From an uncultured Woeseiaceae bacterium (GTDB taxonomy: Bacteria; Pseudomonadota; Gammaproteobacteria; Steroidobacterales; Woeseiaceae), in contig CAMYMR010000009.1 of NCBI GenBank assembly GCA_947259285.1, positions 1-42,652 on the forward strand: a stretch of 42,652 bases of DNA, read 5' to 3'. How positions within the stretch are numbered: the stretch's first letter is position 1; the number at the start of each line of letters is the position of its first letter. The notes beneath the pieces were generated by a model. That model saw only the letters and a program-made list of their open reading frames with translations. It was not told where the DNA came from and made no database searches. Below, piece by piece: positions 1 through 6,971 of this stretch. The position numbers were made by a program, and so were the translations under genes.

Positions 1-48
1 CGCCTTGCGACGCGTAGTGTGATCGTATTTGAATTCCTTGGTAGTCAT
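1..48 (-). CDS. N-terminal end of an unidentified gene (partial)
   Basis: An ATG on the minus strand at 48 opens a frame that runs off the left edge, reading MTTKEFKYDHTTRRKA. The basic, hydrophilic start has no signal peptide. No clear Shine-Dalgarno sequence precedes the ATG. A weak sigma70-like promoter on the same strand lies about 90 bases upstream (138-166), which fits a gene start here. Sixteen residues are too few to name a family, so this is only a likely gene start. Confidence 0.35.
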   Translation of the reverse strand, partial: MTTKEFKYDHTTRRKA

Positions 49-526
49 CGGCGTGGTTTCTGGAATTGCAGGGGACAATCGTAGGATAAGTAATGCGCAC
101 AGTCTACACGCATAAATAGTGCGTACCTACAGATCCTATTATGCGTATAATGTATATTATGTTAAATTACATTCGTGGATGGCACAGCGCCTGCCCCGCA
201 AGACGTCTCGTCTAAGCTGGCCATAAGCGCCCGCGACCTGTGACCCCGGTGATTTCCTGGCTCGATCACGGTTCCGTGTACTGGGTGTCCGAGCGAGCAA
301 TAATTGAAGTAATTTGCGCATGGCGCAGCCGATGGCAGTTCGCGCTGTCACGAAACTGACACGAACATGAAGCGCCACGCAACAGGCATTCAGACGTTTA
401 CAGATACTTGTTAATCGACATTGTCATGCGACGGTAGCATGCGCTTGAGCGCGATTTTCGTTAGACATAAGCTGACTGGGTAAGCACCTTGGCTTTCCTT
501 TTTTTGGCGTCTTTCACGAGGTACCC
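49..526. other. Gene-poor intergenic stretch, AT-rich at 95-175
   Basis: No convincing gene lies here. The short open frames on the minus strand (157-378 and 411-641) lack a ribosome binding site and any recognisable protein pattern. The part around 95-175 is much richer in A and T than its surroundings and contains a short inverted repeat, ATAAT-GTAT-ATTAT (147-160). It probably holds the promoter of the minus-strand gene at the left edge and perhaps one for the plus-strand gene at 527. Confidence 0.5.
138..166 (-). promoter_or_regulatory. Weak sigma70-like promoter candidate
   Basis: On the minus strand a -35-like TTTAAC (166-161) and a -10-like CATAAT (143-138) are separated by 17 bases, pointing at the partial gene beginning at 48. 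The -10 matches the consensus at five of six positions but the -35 only at three. The inverted repeat ATAAT/ATTAT (147-160) lies in the spacer. AT-rich DNA gives such matches by chance, so this is tentative. Confidence 0.3.
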
Positions 527-1136
527 ATGACCCTCCGGTACAGTTCCACCCGGCATCGACAGCTAATGAAGGCATCCGAATATGCACTGCAGGAAGCAGC
601 CGAATCGCCCCTGCCGCGCGAGTCCCGGATTGCCAGCACAATACTGAACGACGGTCGCAAGTACCGTCACTGGGAGCTGCGACACGCGGATCTGCTTGTG
701 CCGGTCGCCGAGCAACGTGCGAAGAAACGGCAGATCATGGAATTGCGTCGGGCCGAACCGACTGTTCCACAGTACCCTCGATTACCAGGAAGCGATACTG
801 ACCGAGCATCGTCAGTACATGGTCGCCGTTTCGAGTCATATCTCCACCGACCACATCATCGATGTGATGCAAGACGACAGCAGCGGGCAATTATTGCAGC
901 AGTATGAAAGAACGTTCGGTCGCTATTTTGAAATGAAGTGTTACATTGCGAGCGCTCGAGACAGCCACACGGTCGATCTGGTCCGTTCGACCGTACGGGA
1001 TATCAAAGGACAGTTGTTGCGGATCCGCCGTCGCATCGAGACGGAATACCCTGACGTTGACAGCAGCAACTTCTATCAGCAGCAGCTGCTTGCGAGAAGC
1101 GGCCGCTATGAGATACGCAACTACCTTTACGTGTAA
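527..1136 (+). pseudogene. Unknown protein gene interrupted by a frameshift
   Basis: The ATG at 527 has a good Shine-Dalgarno sequence (ACGAGG, ending 6 bases upstream) and opens a hydrophilic frame starting MTLRYSSTRHRQLMK. From about 765-780 the protein-like sequence moves to the next frame (STLDYQEAILTEHRQYMVAV onward), which runs to the TAA ending at 1136. Dropping one base near 768 would give one product of about 202 residues, basic and probably alpha-helical, with no signal peptide or membrane segment. I do not recognise the family. The break could be a real mutation, a one-base sequencing error or, less likely, programmed frameshifting; I see no slippery run or obvious stimulatory structure. 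As it stands, the first frame would end at 907 with an unrelated tail. Confidence 0.6.
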
Positions 1137-1145
1137 ACCGGGCTC

Positions 1146-1694
1146 TTAAACCGCCAGCCAGCCAAAGACTCCGCCCGTCAACAGCGCGTATATCAGCGCG
1201 TCTACGAATGTGAAGACCGTGGACGACCACTTGCGACCAAACCAGATACTTTCCTGGATATAGGCCGTGCCGTAGGCGATGAACGCGACTGTCCCGCTAA
1301 TGCGGAAGATCGCGAGATAGTCAGCGCCTGCCGATAGCGTACGACTCACGACGTAAGCACAGACGATGGCGACGAGCAGGTTATAACCGAACATCATCAG
1401 GAGCTTGCCGCCCATCCTGGGCAGTCCCGGCGGAACGACCGTGACAAACGCCTGGGGTCCGTCGACTAACTTCTGTTGCATTTCCGGCTGGTTGTACCCT
1501 GACCGATCAGCGCAGTGTGGCACGGTATACATGCCCGGCTCACATCCCTTCAGGGCAGCCCGCACGGCCTCCTCATCCGGTGTTTTTTGCCACTCCTTCT
1601 TGTGCCAGGGCATCGCCATCCAGATGACGGAACCGGCGACGAAAACGACCACTGCCGATACGACGATCGGCAACCACAGTCCCATAATTGTCAT
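1146..1694 (-). CDS. Conserved inner-membrane protein of unknown function
   Basis: This 182-residue protein has an N-terminal membrane segment (about 5-28), a loop of some 65 residues, and three more hydrophobic segments (about 98-115, 125-145, 160-180). The loop begins with MPWHKKEW and has the pattern PDEEAVRAALK...PGMYTVPHC; from memory, similar HK...PDEE...PG.Y..P patterns occur in membrane proteins of unknown role in several marine bacteria. The ATG at 1694 follows a GGGGGA ribosome binding site, so the start is solid. It diverges from the next membrane protein gene with 61 bases between them. The loop residues (two His, two Cys) could bind metal, but that is speculation. Confidence 0.75.
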   Translation of the reverse strand: MTIMGLWLPIVVSAVVVFVAGSVIWMAMPWHKKEWQKTPDEEAVRAALKGCEPGMYTVPHCADRSGYNQPEMQQKLVDGPQAFVTVVPPGLPRMGGKLLMMFGYNLLVAIVCAYVVSRTLSAGADYLAIFRISGTVAFIAYGTAYIQESIWFGRKWSSTVFTFVDALIYALLTGGVFGWLAV

Positions 1695-1755
1695 TGAATC
1701 CCCCTTTTTCCTTTTACCTGATGTATAGCAGAAACGGGTCGGTTATGCTGATCCT

Positions 1756-2430
1756 ATGGTGATTCGTCTGTTACCACTAATTGCGGGTATCGCGCCTTTC
1801 GCGGGCATTACTCTCGCATTCGTGATAGGCGTTAGCTACGACGCCCTGCCTTCCTGCATACCGTACATCGATGGCTGTACCTCGATCAGCTCAACGGGGC
1901 GTCGCATGCCCGGTAGCCTCTTGTTCCGTGCAGTCATGTTTCCACAGGCTGCGATACTGGCGTTTCTCTGGTACTTCAGCGTTCGCTGGCTTGTCGCCTT
2001 GTCGCCCACCGACAAACCGACTTCGTTGATACTCGGCTTCGGGCTGGTCGGTGCGCTCGCCCTCATCCTCTACGTGACGTTTCTGGGCACTAAACAGCCG
2101 TTCTATGAGCTCATGCGGCGCTACGGAATCTATCTGTATTTCCTCGGGACGATTGTCGGCCAGCTGGCCCTCGCCATCGCGGTTTTCAAGCTTGCGAAGA
2201 AGAAAGCGATGCGATCCCTGCAGCGATACGGCGTTGTATTACTGTGGTTTTGCGTTTTGCCATTCGCGCTCGGATTCCTCAATATGATCCTCAAGGCGGT
2301 GCTCGAAAATGCCGATCGGGCCGAGAATATTATCGAATGGAATGTCGCCCTCATCATGCAGGGCTATTTCATTGTGCTCTATACGGCCTGGCGAAGCACG
2401 GGCTTTTCTGCGGACGTCCGCGTCAGCTAA
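1756..2430 (+). CDS. Polytopic membrane protein, FRAG1/DRAM/Sfk1-like
   Basis: The 224-residue product is very hydrophobic, with about six membrane segments. After the first comes a loop with the sequence PSCIPYIDGC.SISSTGRRMPGS and then RAVMFPQA. This layout, a first helix followed by a PYI.D...S..G..P loop and five more helices, resembles the FRAG1/DRAM/Sfk1 (Cwh43 N-terminal) superfamily, whose bacterial members have no settled role. The assignment rests on the loop pattern and topology only. The gene diverges from the 1146-1694 gene. Its 3' end overlaps by four bases the 3' end of the convergent mbnH-like gene, so the two mRNAs could pair at their ends. Confidence 0.7.
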   Translation: MVIRLLPLIAGIAPFAGITLAFVIGVSYDALPSCIPYIDGCTSISSTGRRMPGSLLFRAVMFPQAAILAFLWYFSVRWLVALSPTDKPTSLILGFGLVGALALILYVTFLGTKQPFYELMRRYGIYLYFLGTIVGQLALAIAVFKLAKKKAMRSLQRYGVVLLWFCVLPFALGFLNMILKAVLENADRAENIIEWNVALIMQGYFIVLYTAWRSTGFSADVRVS

Positions 2431-3557
2431 TTATTGAACGGATCGGATAGCCGCTCGTCGCTGAGCACCACCGGATCGGTCAACGCCTCGAGGAATGCGA
2501 TCAGGTCCTTACGCTCGTCATCGCTGAGGTCGAAGCCGCGAATAAATTCGGATTTGTAGGGACTCAGACGGCCATCACCGGCGTATTCACCCTCCTCGAT
2601 GCGGCGCCCTCCTCGCGCGTAATGATCGATCACCTCGTCAAGTGTCGCGATGCTGCCGTCGTGCATATACGGGGCTGTCACGGAGATGTTTCGCAACGTG
2701 GGTGCCTTGAAGCGGCCGATGTCGCGACGCTCGCCCGTCATGTCGTACAGGCCCGTGTTTTCCGCCGGATAATCGCCAGCATTGCCCACGTTGTACAGCC
2801 CGGTGTTGTGATAACCAACCTGCTCAACCCGAGCGTTAGCGTGCGTGGTGCTGTCCGTGAAGTTAAACCCGCCGTGACAATGGAAGCACTCCAGTCTTTC
2901 GGAGAAGAATAGATTCATTCCCCTGATTGCTGCCTCGCCTAACGCCCGGTCATCGCCGCCCATGTATCGGTCGTACGGCGACTGGAAGCTGACGATTGTC
3001 CTGACAAAAGCTGAAATCGCACGCACGCCGTTCAACAAAGAGTACGGATCGTCATCGTTGGGAAACGCTCGTTTCGCGAGCGCCTTATAACGCTCCTCGG
3101 TCTTCAGCAGAACGGCAAAGTCATCGGGTCTGGTGCCCAGGCCCATCTCAACAGGGTTGTCGCCCAGCAAGGGTGTCAACGCCTGGTCCTCCAGTCTATC
3201 CAGCAGCGGGTTCGCCCAGGTGAGGCGACTGGCGTATGCCACGTTCACAAGGCTCATGGCACCACGCGGATGCGACTCGCCCGTCGATCCAACGGAGCGT
3301 GTCTTGCCATCCGTAAAAGCCAGCGCTTGAATGTGGCAGCTGGCGCAGGACATCGTCCGGTTTCCCGACAGGCGCGTGTCGTAGAACAGCCAGCGGCCCA
3401 GCTCGACTTTTTCCGCGCTAATGGGATTGTCGGCCGGAATCGCCGGCGCCGGCATATCGTCCGGCAGACGCCATTTGTATTGCTTCTGTCCGATCAGCAA
3501 ATACATAACCGTCGCCAGCGCCGCGGCCAGGACAAACGATATAGCCAGGTACCTCAC
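2427..3557 (-). CDS. mbnH: MbnH-like di-heme cytochrome c of the bCcP/MauG superfamily
   Basis: This 376-residue protein has one N-terminal membrane segment (about 4-22) and two c-type heme sites, CASCH (71-75) and CFHCH (224-228), with the conserved APYMHDGS stretch near 295-302 typical of bacterial cytochrome c peroxidase/MauG enzymes. It lies directly downstream of an MbnP gene; in characterised pairs MbnH oxidises a tryptophan of MbnP to kynurenine, which creates the copper site. I place the start at the GTG at 3557 because it overlaps the mbnP stop as GTGA and is followed at once by the membrane anchor. The longer frame from 3641 would add 28 residues read through mbnP in another frame. 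It should act in the periplasm, tethered to the inner membrane. Confidence 0.9.
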   Translation of the reverse strand: MRYLAISFVLAAALATVMYLLIGQKQYKWRLPDDMPAPAIPADNPISAEKVELGRWLFYDTRLSGNRTMSCASCHIQALAFTDGKTRSVGSTGESHPRGAMSLVNVAYASRLTWANPLLDRLEDQALTPLLGDNPVEMGLGTRPDDFAVLLKTEERYKALAKRAFPNDDDPYSLLNGVRAISAFVRTIVSFQSPYDRYMGGDDRALGEAAIRGMNLFFSERLECFHCHGGFNFTDSTTHANARVEQVGYHNTGLYNVGNAGDYPAENTGLYDMTGERRDIGRFKAPTLRNISVTAPYMHDGSIATLDEVIDHYARGGRRIEEGEYAGDGRLSPYKSEFIRGFDLSDDERKDLIAFLEALTDPVVLSDERLSDPFNN

Positions 3558-4309
3558 TGATGAACCGAGAACACGCGCTGCGTTTGCACGATATTGCCAC
3601 TCTCGAAATCGATACCGAGCGCGACGAACGGCATGACACACGCCGCTTCCGCAGGTCCTGACGAACAGTCGGTGGGCTGCGCGTCATCGAAATCGACGGC
3701 TGCGAAGAATGCTTTGAGATCCACGCGAACGGTGTCTGCGTTTGGCAAAAATTTGTTTATCTCTACAGTCGTCCGATTCGGGAATCGGCAAGCGCTGATG
3801 TTTCCAACCGTGCCTTCACAGCCCGAACTGCCAACATGGATCCAGTAACCGTCGTCGTCGGTCTTAACGCCGGCACGGATGAATTTGTAGCCCGAACGCC
3901 AGTGCCAGTGCATGGCCGGATCGTCCAGCGGTGCCGGCGCTGTCAACGGGTTTGAGTGATTACTGTCGAACGGTACGCCGACGGTAAACCTAAGTCCGTT
4001 GTATTCGCCAGGCGGAACGCCGCCAACGACGTAGGCGAACATGTCACCAGTCCCGTTGGCGCAAGCGCCCTGCCCGTTCTCGAGATCGATCAGCGCCAGG
4101 TCAGACTGCTGCCACGGCAGATTCGCGTGAAGTTCAAGCCCGTGCGGACGGCCACCGGAATCGACCAGTTCAAGCTCAGAAACATAAAAGCGCAAATCGC
4201 TTAGAGCTACGGGCGCGTCGGAACAGCCGATGGTTTCGCCGCCCCATGTCGCGACGAATGGAATTTTGACGCCGAGATAAGGCTTCGAGCAGGACGCGGC
4301 CAGGATCAA
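3554..4309 (-). CDS. mbnP: MbnP family copper-binding lipoprotein
   Basis: The protein matches the MbnP (MXAN_0976/AZL_007920) family throughout: LRFYVSELELVDSGG, GLRFTVGVPFDSNHSNPL and MHWHWRSGYKFIRAG are hallmarks. W135 or W137 (counting from the TTG at 4309) is the candidate for conversion to kynurenine by the neighbouring di-heme enzyme. Mature-part cysteines are C29, C83, C164, C174, C215 and C224, enough for the family's four-Cys motif. LAASC (C7) is a lipobox. The TTG at 4309 leaves only six residues before that cysteine, too few for a signal peptide. The frame is open further upstream and encodes a good one (basic SIRGR, then a hydrophobic run). A CTG at 4366, overlapping the upstream stop and preceded by GGAG, would supply it. 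Confidence 0.9.
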   Translation of the reverse strand: MILAASCSKPYLGVKIPFVATWGGETIGCSDAPVALSDLRFYVSELELVDSGGRPHGLELHANLPWQQSDLALIDLENGQGACANGTGDMFAYVVGGVPPGEYNGLRFTVGVPFDSNHSNPLTAPAPLDDPAMHWHWRSGYKFIRAGVKTDDDGYWIHVGSSGCEGTVGNISACRFPNRTTVEINKFLPNADTVRVDLKAFFAAVDFDDAQPTDCSSGPAEAACVMPFVALGIDFESGNIVQTQRVFSVHQ

Positions 4310-4362
4310 TATGATCCCGGAGAAAACTAATTGAAAACGACCACGAATCGATTTGGGCCCGA

Positions 4363-4884
4363 TCAGCTCGCAGCTCCGCTCACTTCAGGATTCTCACCCT
4401 CGTCATCCTCATCGTGAGCGAATTTGTAGTCAAGCACCCCGGTTGCGAGCAGATCCTGCGATGCCTGGGCGACCGACAGCTCGGTCTCAACCTCGCGAAT
4501 CTTGGCCTCGGCGTGGACATTTTCTGTCGCACGCTCGGCCAGCTCGGCGCGCAGCTCACGCGTCTTGATAACCGAGTCTTTCAGCTCCTGCGCCGCATGT
4601 TCGAGCTTCGTCTGTTGCTCGGTAATGACGTTGTCACGACGCTCAATACCGGCTTTGACCTCCTCGAGTTCCTCCTTGAACGACTCCAGTTCGTCCCGGC
4701 CTTTCTGGGCGGCATTCTTGGCGACCCGTACCTCCGCCTCCAGAGACCGAATTCGATCATCACGCGGATCACGATTCCTCGCGCTGCGGCGCGACCGGAG
4801 AAAGGACAGCATGCTCGCCAGCAGGAAACCGATCACAAATGTGACGAGGGCAGGTACAAGGTTTTGCGGTAACTCGAACGGCAT
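4363..4884 (-). CDS. Membrane-anchored coiled-coil protein of unknown function
   Basis: The 173-residue product has one N-terminal membrane helix (about 9-28, LVPALVTFVIGFLLASMLSF), a basic RSRRSARNRD stretch that should stay in the cytoplasm, and a long charged region (about 40-140) with heptad-like spacing typical of a coiled coil. The tail is acidic (DEDDEGENPE). The layout recalls YhcB/ZapG but I see no sequence match. Its stop overlaps or nearly abuts the mbnP start and it is the first gene of a three-gene run with mbnP and mbnH, so it may belong to that copper system or may only supply the promoter. No strong ribosome binding site precedes the ATG. Confidence 0.75.
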   Translation of the reverse strand: MPFELPQNLVPALVTFVIGFLLASMLSFLRSRRSARNRDPRDDRIRSLEAEVRVAKNAAQKGRDELESFKEELEEVKAGIERRDNVITEQQTKLEHAAQELKDSVIKTRELRAELAERATENVHAEAKIREVETELSVAQASQDLLATGVLDYKFAHDEDDEGENPEVSGAAS

Positions 4885-4991
4885 AGCGTAATAATTATTC
4901 GGTTTTCATCCCCATAAAAGGACAGGGTTCTCAGTAATGAAACCGTACGCCATAGCGAAAACCCACCCGGTCTTGGTCCTCTGGAAAACAA

Positions 4992-5018
4992 TATAAGTAT
5001 AAATTACAATAACTTATA
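4992..5018. repeat. AT-rich inverted repeat
   Basis: TATAAGT (4992-4998) and ACTTATA (5012-5018) are perfect inverted copies separated by 13 bases, followed on the plus strand by CATTTTT. It lies in the AT-rich gap between the ApbE remnant and the coiled-coil gene, upstream of the latter on the minus strand. It could be an operator for the copper operon or a weak terminator. The low GC makes a chance occurrence quite possible. Confidence 0.35.
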
Positions 5019-5063
5019 CATTTTTCTTAAACAGTTTATTACATCAGGTCTGGCCGCATTGGC

Positions 5064-5318
5064 TCAGCGGCGGCACCAGTAGACAACATCCTGCACCGCA
5101 AGAAAACGCTCCGCAGCTGCGCCTTGTAGCATCGCCAGAGTGCTCGTCATCCCCGCTTCAACACAGCTGCCAGCCGCTATCGTAATCGATCGAGGGGCAT
5201 CGGGTACAGGCCAACCGGTCGTTGGATCCAGTATATGGCTGTAACGTACGCCGCCTTTTAAAAGCAAACGCCGTGCATCGCCGCTGATATCCAATCCTGT
5301 TTGCTTGAGGTCGATCAT
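5064..5318 (-). pseudogene. C-terminal remnant of an ApbE-type FMN transferase
   Basis: The 84 residues match the C-terminal third of ApbE (FAD:protein FMN transferase): TGLDISGDARR, then YSHILDPTTGWPVPDAPRSI and the AG..STLAML stretch, in the right order and ending where the family ends. A whole ApbE is about 300-350 residues; the signal peptide and FAD-binding half are missing. An in-frame TGA directly precedes the ATG at 5318, and the short gap up to the next gene holds no trace of the missing part. The fragment lacks most of the active site and should not work. ApbE normally flavinylates proteins such as Nqr/Rnf subunits; a functional copy presumably lies elsewhere. Confidence 0.75.
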
Positions 5319-5383
5319 TCAATCGGCTGCTCCTACCGCCAGGCCTCTGCATTCTGGCCATAATTCAAGTGCTTAGCTTACGC

Positions 5384-6331
5384 CTACCCCGAAATCCTCC
5401 GCAAGAACTGCAATGCCCTGTCGGGAAAATCGGTGAACAGGCCGTCAACAGCCAGTTCATCGACAAAGAAGGCAAGCAGCGCGTCAAAAGACGTGAATCC
5501 GTCGGGCAATTCGTCGACCCTGAATGTATACGGGTGTACCGCAAGCCCCGCCTTGTGGGCGCGCTGTACCAGACCGGACGCGAAGATCTTGCCATCGCGC
5601 TTTCTCAACCGGTAGGCACGCGGCAACCAGGGACCTATACCGTCTACGGTTCTGGCCAGCCGATCCAGGCCTTCTTGAGTCCGGAGAGCCGCGTATCGGG
5701 TGGACGACTCTTGCCAGCTGTCTTCGGCGATGAGCTGAATCAGCTTCATTCGGCAGCCCATTTCGTTCCGTATACGACGCAGTTCCTGCGCGTCGAAGCA
5801 TTGCACGTACACACGATCCGAGTGTGACTGATACCCATAATCCGCCAGGGTCTTCAGGAAGTCCGGCGTAATATCCACGCCGTCGCCCCGGTGCCACTCT
5901 GGCCGCTTTATCTCCGGATAAATACCGACCCGCCGTCCGTTGGACTCTTCCAGCGAACGAACAAACTCGAGTTCTTCCGCAAATGTCTGGATTCGAAAGA
6001 TCTCTCCCGTATCCTGGTAGCGATCCGGGTATATCGGCGAACCGTCGGGTCCCTTCCGTTCGTGAACATGGAGCCGTTTTAGCTCCTCCAGATCGAAGTC
6101 TCTTACATAGTAGCGGCCGTCTGCCCGGTTTCTTCCCGGGTACTGAATGGCAACGTCGGTCACCCGGTCGATATGAATGTCATGCAGGACCACCAGTGCA
6201 TCATCACGCGTCGCGACTACATCCTGTTCCAGGTAGTCCGCGCCCATGGCGTAGGCCAAGGCCTTGGCGGGCAAGGTATGTTCGGGCAGATAGCCACAGG
6301 CCCCACGGTGTGCGATAACCACGGGCCTCAT
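5384..6331 (-). CDS. Glycerophosphodiester phosphodiesterase (GlpQ-like)
   Basis: The 315-residue enzyme should hydrolyse glycerophosphodiesters to glycerol 3-phosphate and an alcohol. The catalytic and metal-binding set is present at the N-terminus: H8-R9-G in IAHRGACGYLPEHT, E17, E35 and D37 in YLEQDV, and H50-D51 in VVLHDIHIDRVTDV. The C-terminal VDGLFTDFPD is also typical. It resembles periplasmic E. coli GlpQ closely but starts almost exactly at the mature end. An in-frame TAG two codons before the ATG rules out a hidden signal peptide, so this version is predicted to be cytoplasmic. No glpT or other glp gene is adjacent. Confidence 0.92.
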   Translation of the reverse strand: MRPVVIAHRGACGYLPEHTLPAKALAYAMGADYLEQDVVATRDDALVVLHDIHIDRVTDVAIQYPGRNRADGRYYVRDFDLEELKRLHVHERKGPDGSPIYPDRYQDTGEIFRIQTFAEELEFVRSLEESNGRRVGIYPEIKRPEWHRGDGVDITPDFLKTLADYGYQSHSDRVYVQCFDAQELRRIRNEMGCRMKLIQLIAEDSWQESSTRYAALRTQEGLDRLARTVDGIGPWLPRAYRLRKRDGKIFASGLVQRAHKAGLAVHPYTFRVDELPDGFTSFDALLAFFVDELAVDGLFTDFPDRALQFLRRISG

Positions 6332-6378
6332 ATTCTAATCTACTTTAAAAGTATAAAATAACAATATGATTTAATTAA

Positions 6379-6927
6379 CTATTCAATCGGCCCGTCTGCG
6401 TCGAAGCCGGGAAAATCGAGCACTTCCCATCGCGCTGTGTCCTCACCGCGAGCCTGGCGCCGCAGTGCGTCCGCCATTTCTCGGTCATTCCAGTCGATGA
6501 GTTCCTGCGTTCGGTCCACGATCTCCTGAGGCGTCTCCGCGACGCCGCCAAACGGACGAATAGCTATCATGTTCTTCTTGTTTGCGGCGGCGACATCCAT
6601 CATGAATCGAACCAGGTCGGTTTTCTCCTCGTACAGGCCCGGCAATACGAATAGAGCCTCGCATTGCTTGATCTGTTCGATGAGCTCGTCCTTGATCGCC
6701 TGAAGCCCGCCGGACATGGGAACGTTTTCGGGCTTACTGACATTAATGTAATAGAAGCGGTCCACGCTCTCGAGAAACTCGAAGACGCGAAGGTAGTCAT
6801 CGCTCTCTTCGAATGTGTGGGTAGCAAATACCCGGATCGGGTTGTTTTCGGACACCGTTGACTCCGTTATCGGCCTGATTTCGCCTAGTTTAGCCAATTC
6901 CGCGTATGCTCGCGAAATCCCCGTCAC
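6379..6927 (-). CDS. TIR-like domain protein (MTH538/ThsB-like superfamily)
   Basis: After a variable start of about 30 residues, the 182-residue protein reads IRVFATHTFEESDDYLRVFE, then FYYINVSKPEN, EQIKQCEALFVLPGLY and AIRPFGG. This is the strand-helix order of the TIR-like family that includes MTH538 and Thoeris ThsB: a beta strand with (S/T)H, the DxxxR helix, the (Y/N)xS loop, and a strand after a helix of I..C/A. I do not see the classical NADase glutamate arrangement clearly enough to predict activity. It stands alone: no ThsA, kinase or effector gene is beside it. It diverges from the EEP-family gene with only 44 bases between starts. It may be a housekeeping member rather than a defence protein. 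Confidence 0.7.
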   Translation of the reverse strand: MTGISRAYAELAKLGEIRPITESTVSENNPIRVFATHTFEESDDYLRVFEFLESVDRFYYINVSKPENVPMSGGLQAIKDELIEQIKQCEALFVLPGLYEEKTDLVRFMMDVAAANKKNMIAIRPFGGVAETPQEIVDRTQELIDWNDREMADALRRQARGEDTARWEVLDFPGFDADGPIE

Positions 6928-6971
6928 AGTATGGTTTCCATGCCATAAGGGTTTCGGTATCGTAGCGCCGC

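Noticed and set aside
157-378. Short minus-strand frame in the left intergenic region
   Set aside because: It is Arg-rich with no ribosome binding site and no protein-like pattern; probably chance.
411-641. Minus-strand frame overlapping the start of the 527 gene
   Set aside because: It overlaps the better-supported plus-strand gene start and has no protein-like features.
2427-3641. Longer start for the MbnH-like gene at 3641
   Set aside because: The extra 28 residues are Arg-rich and read inside mbnP; the GTG at 3557 gives a GTGA overlap and an immediate membrane anchor.
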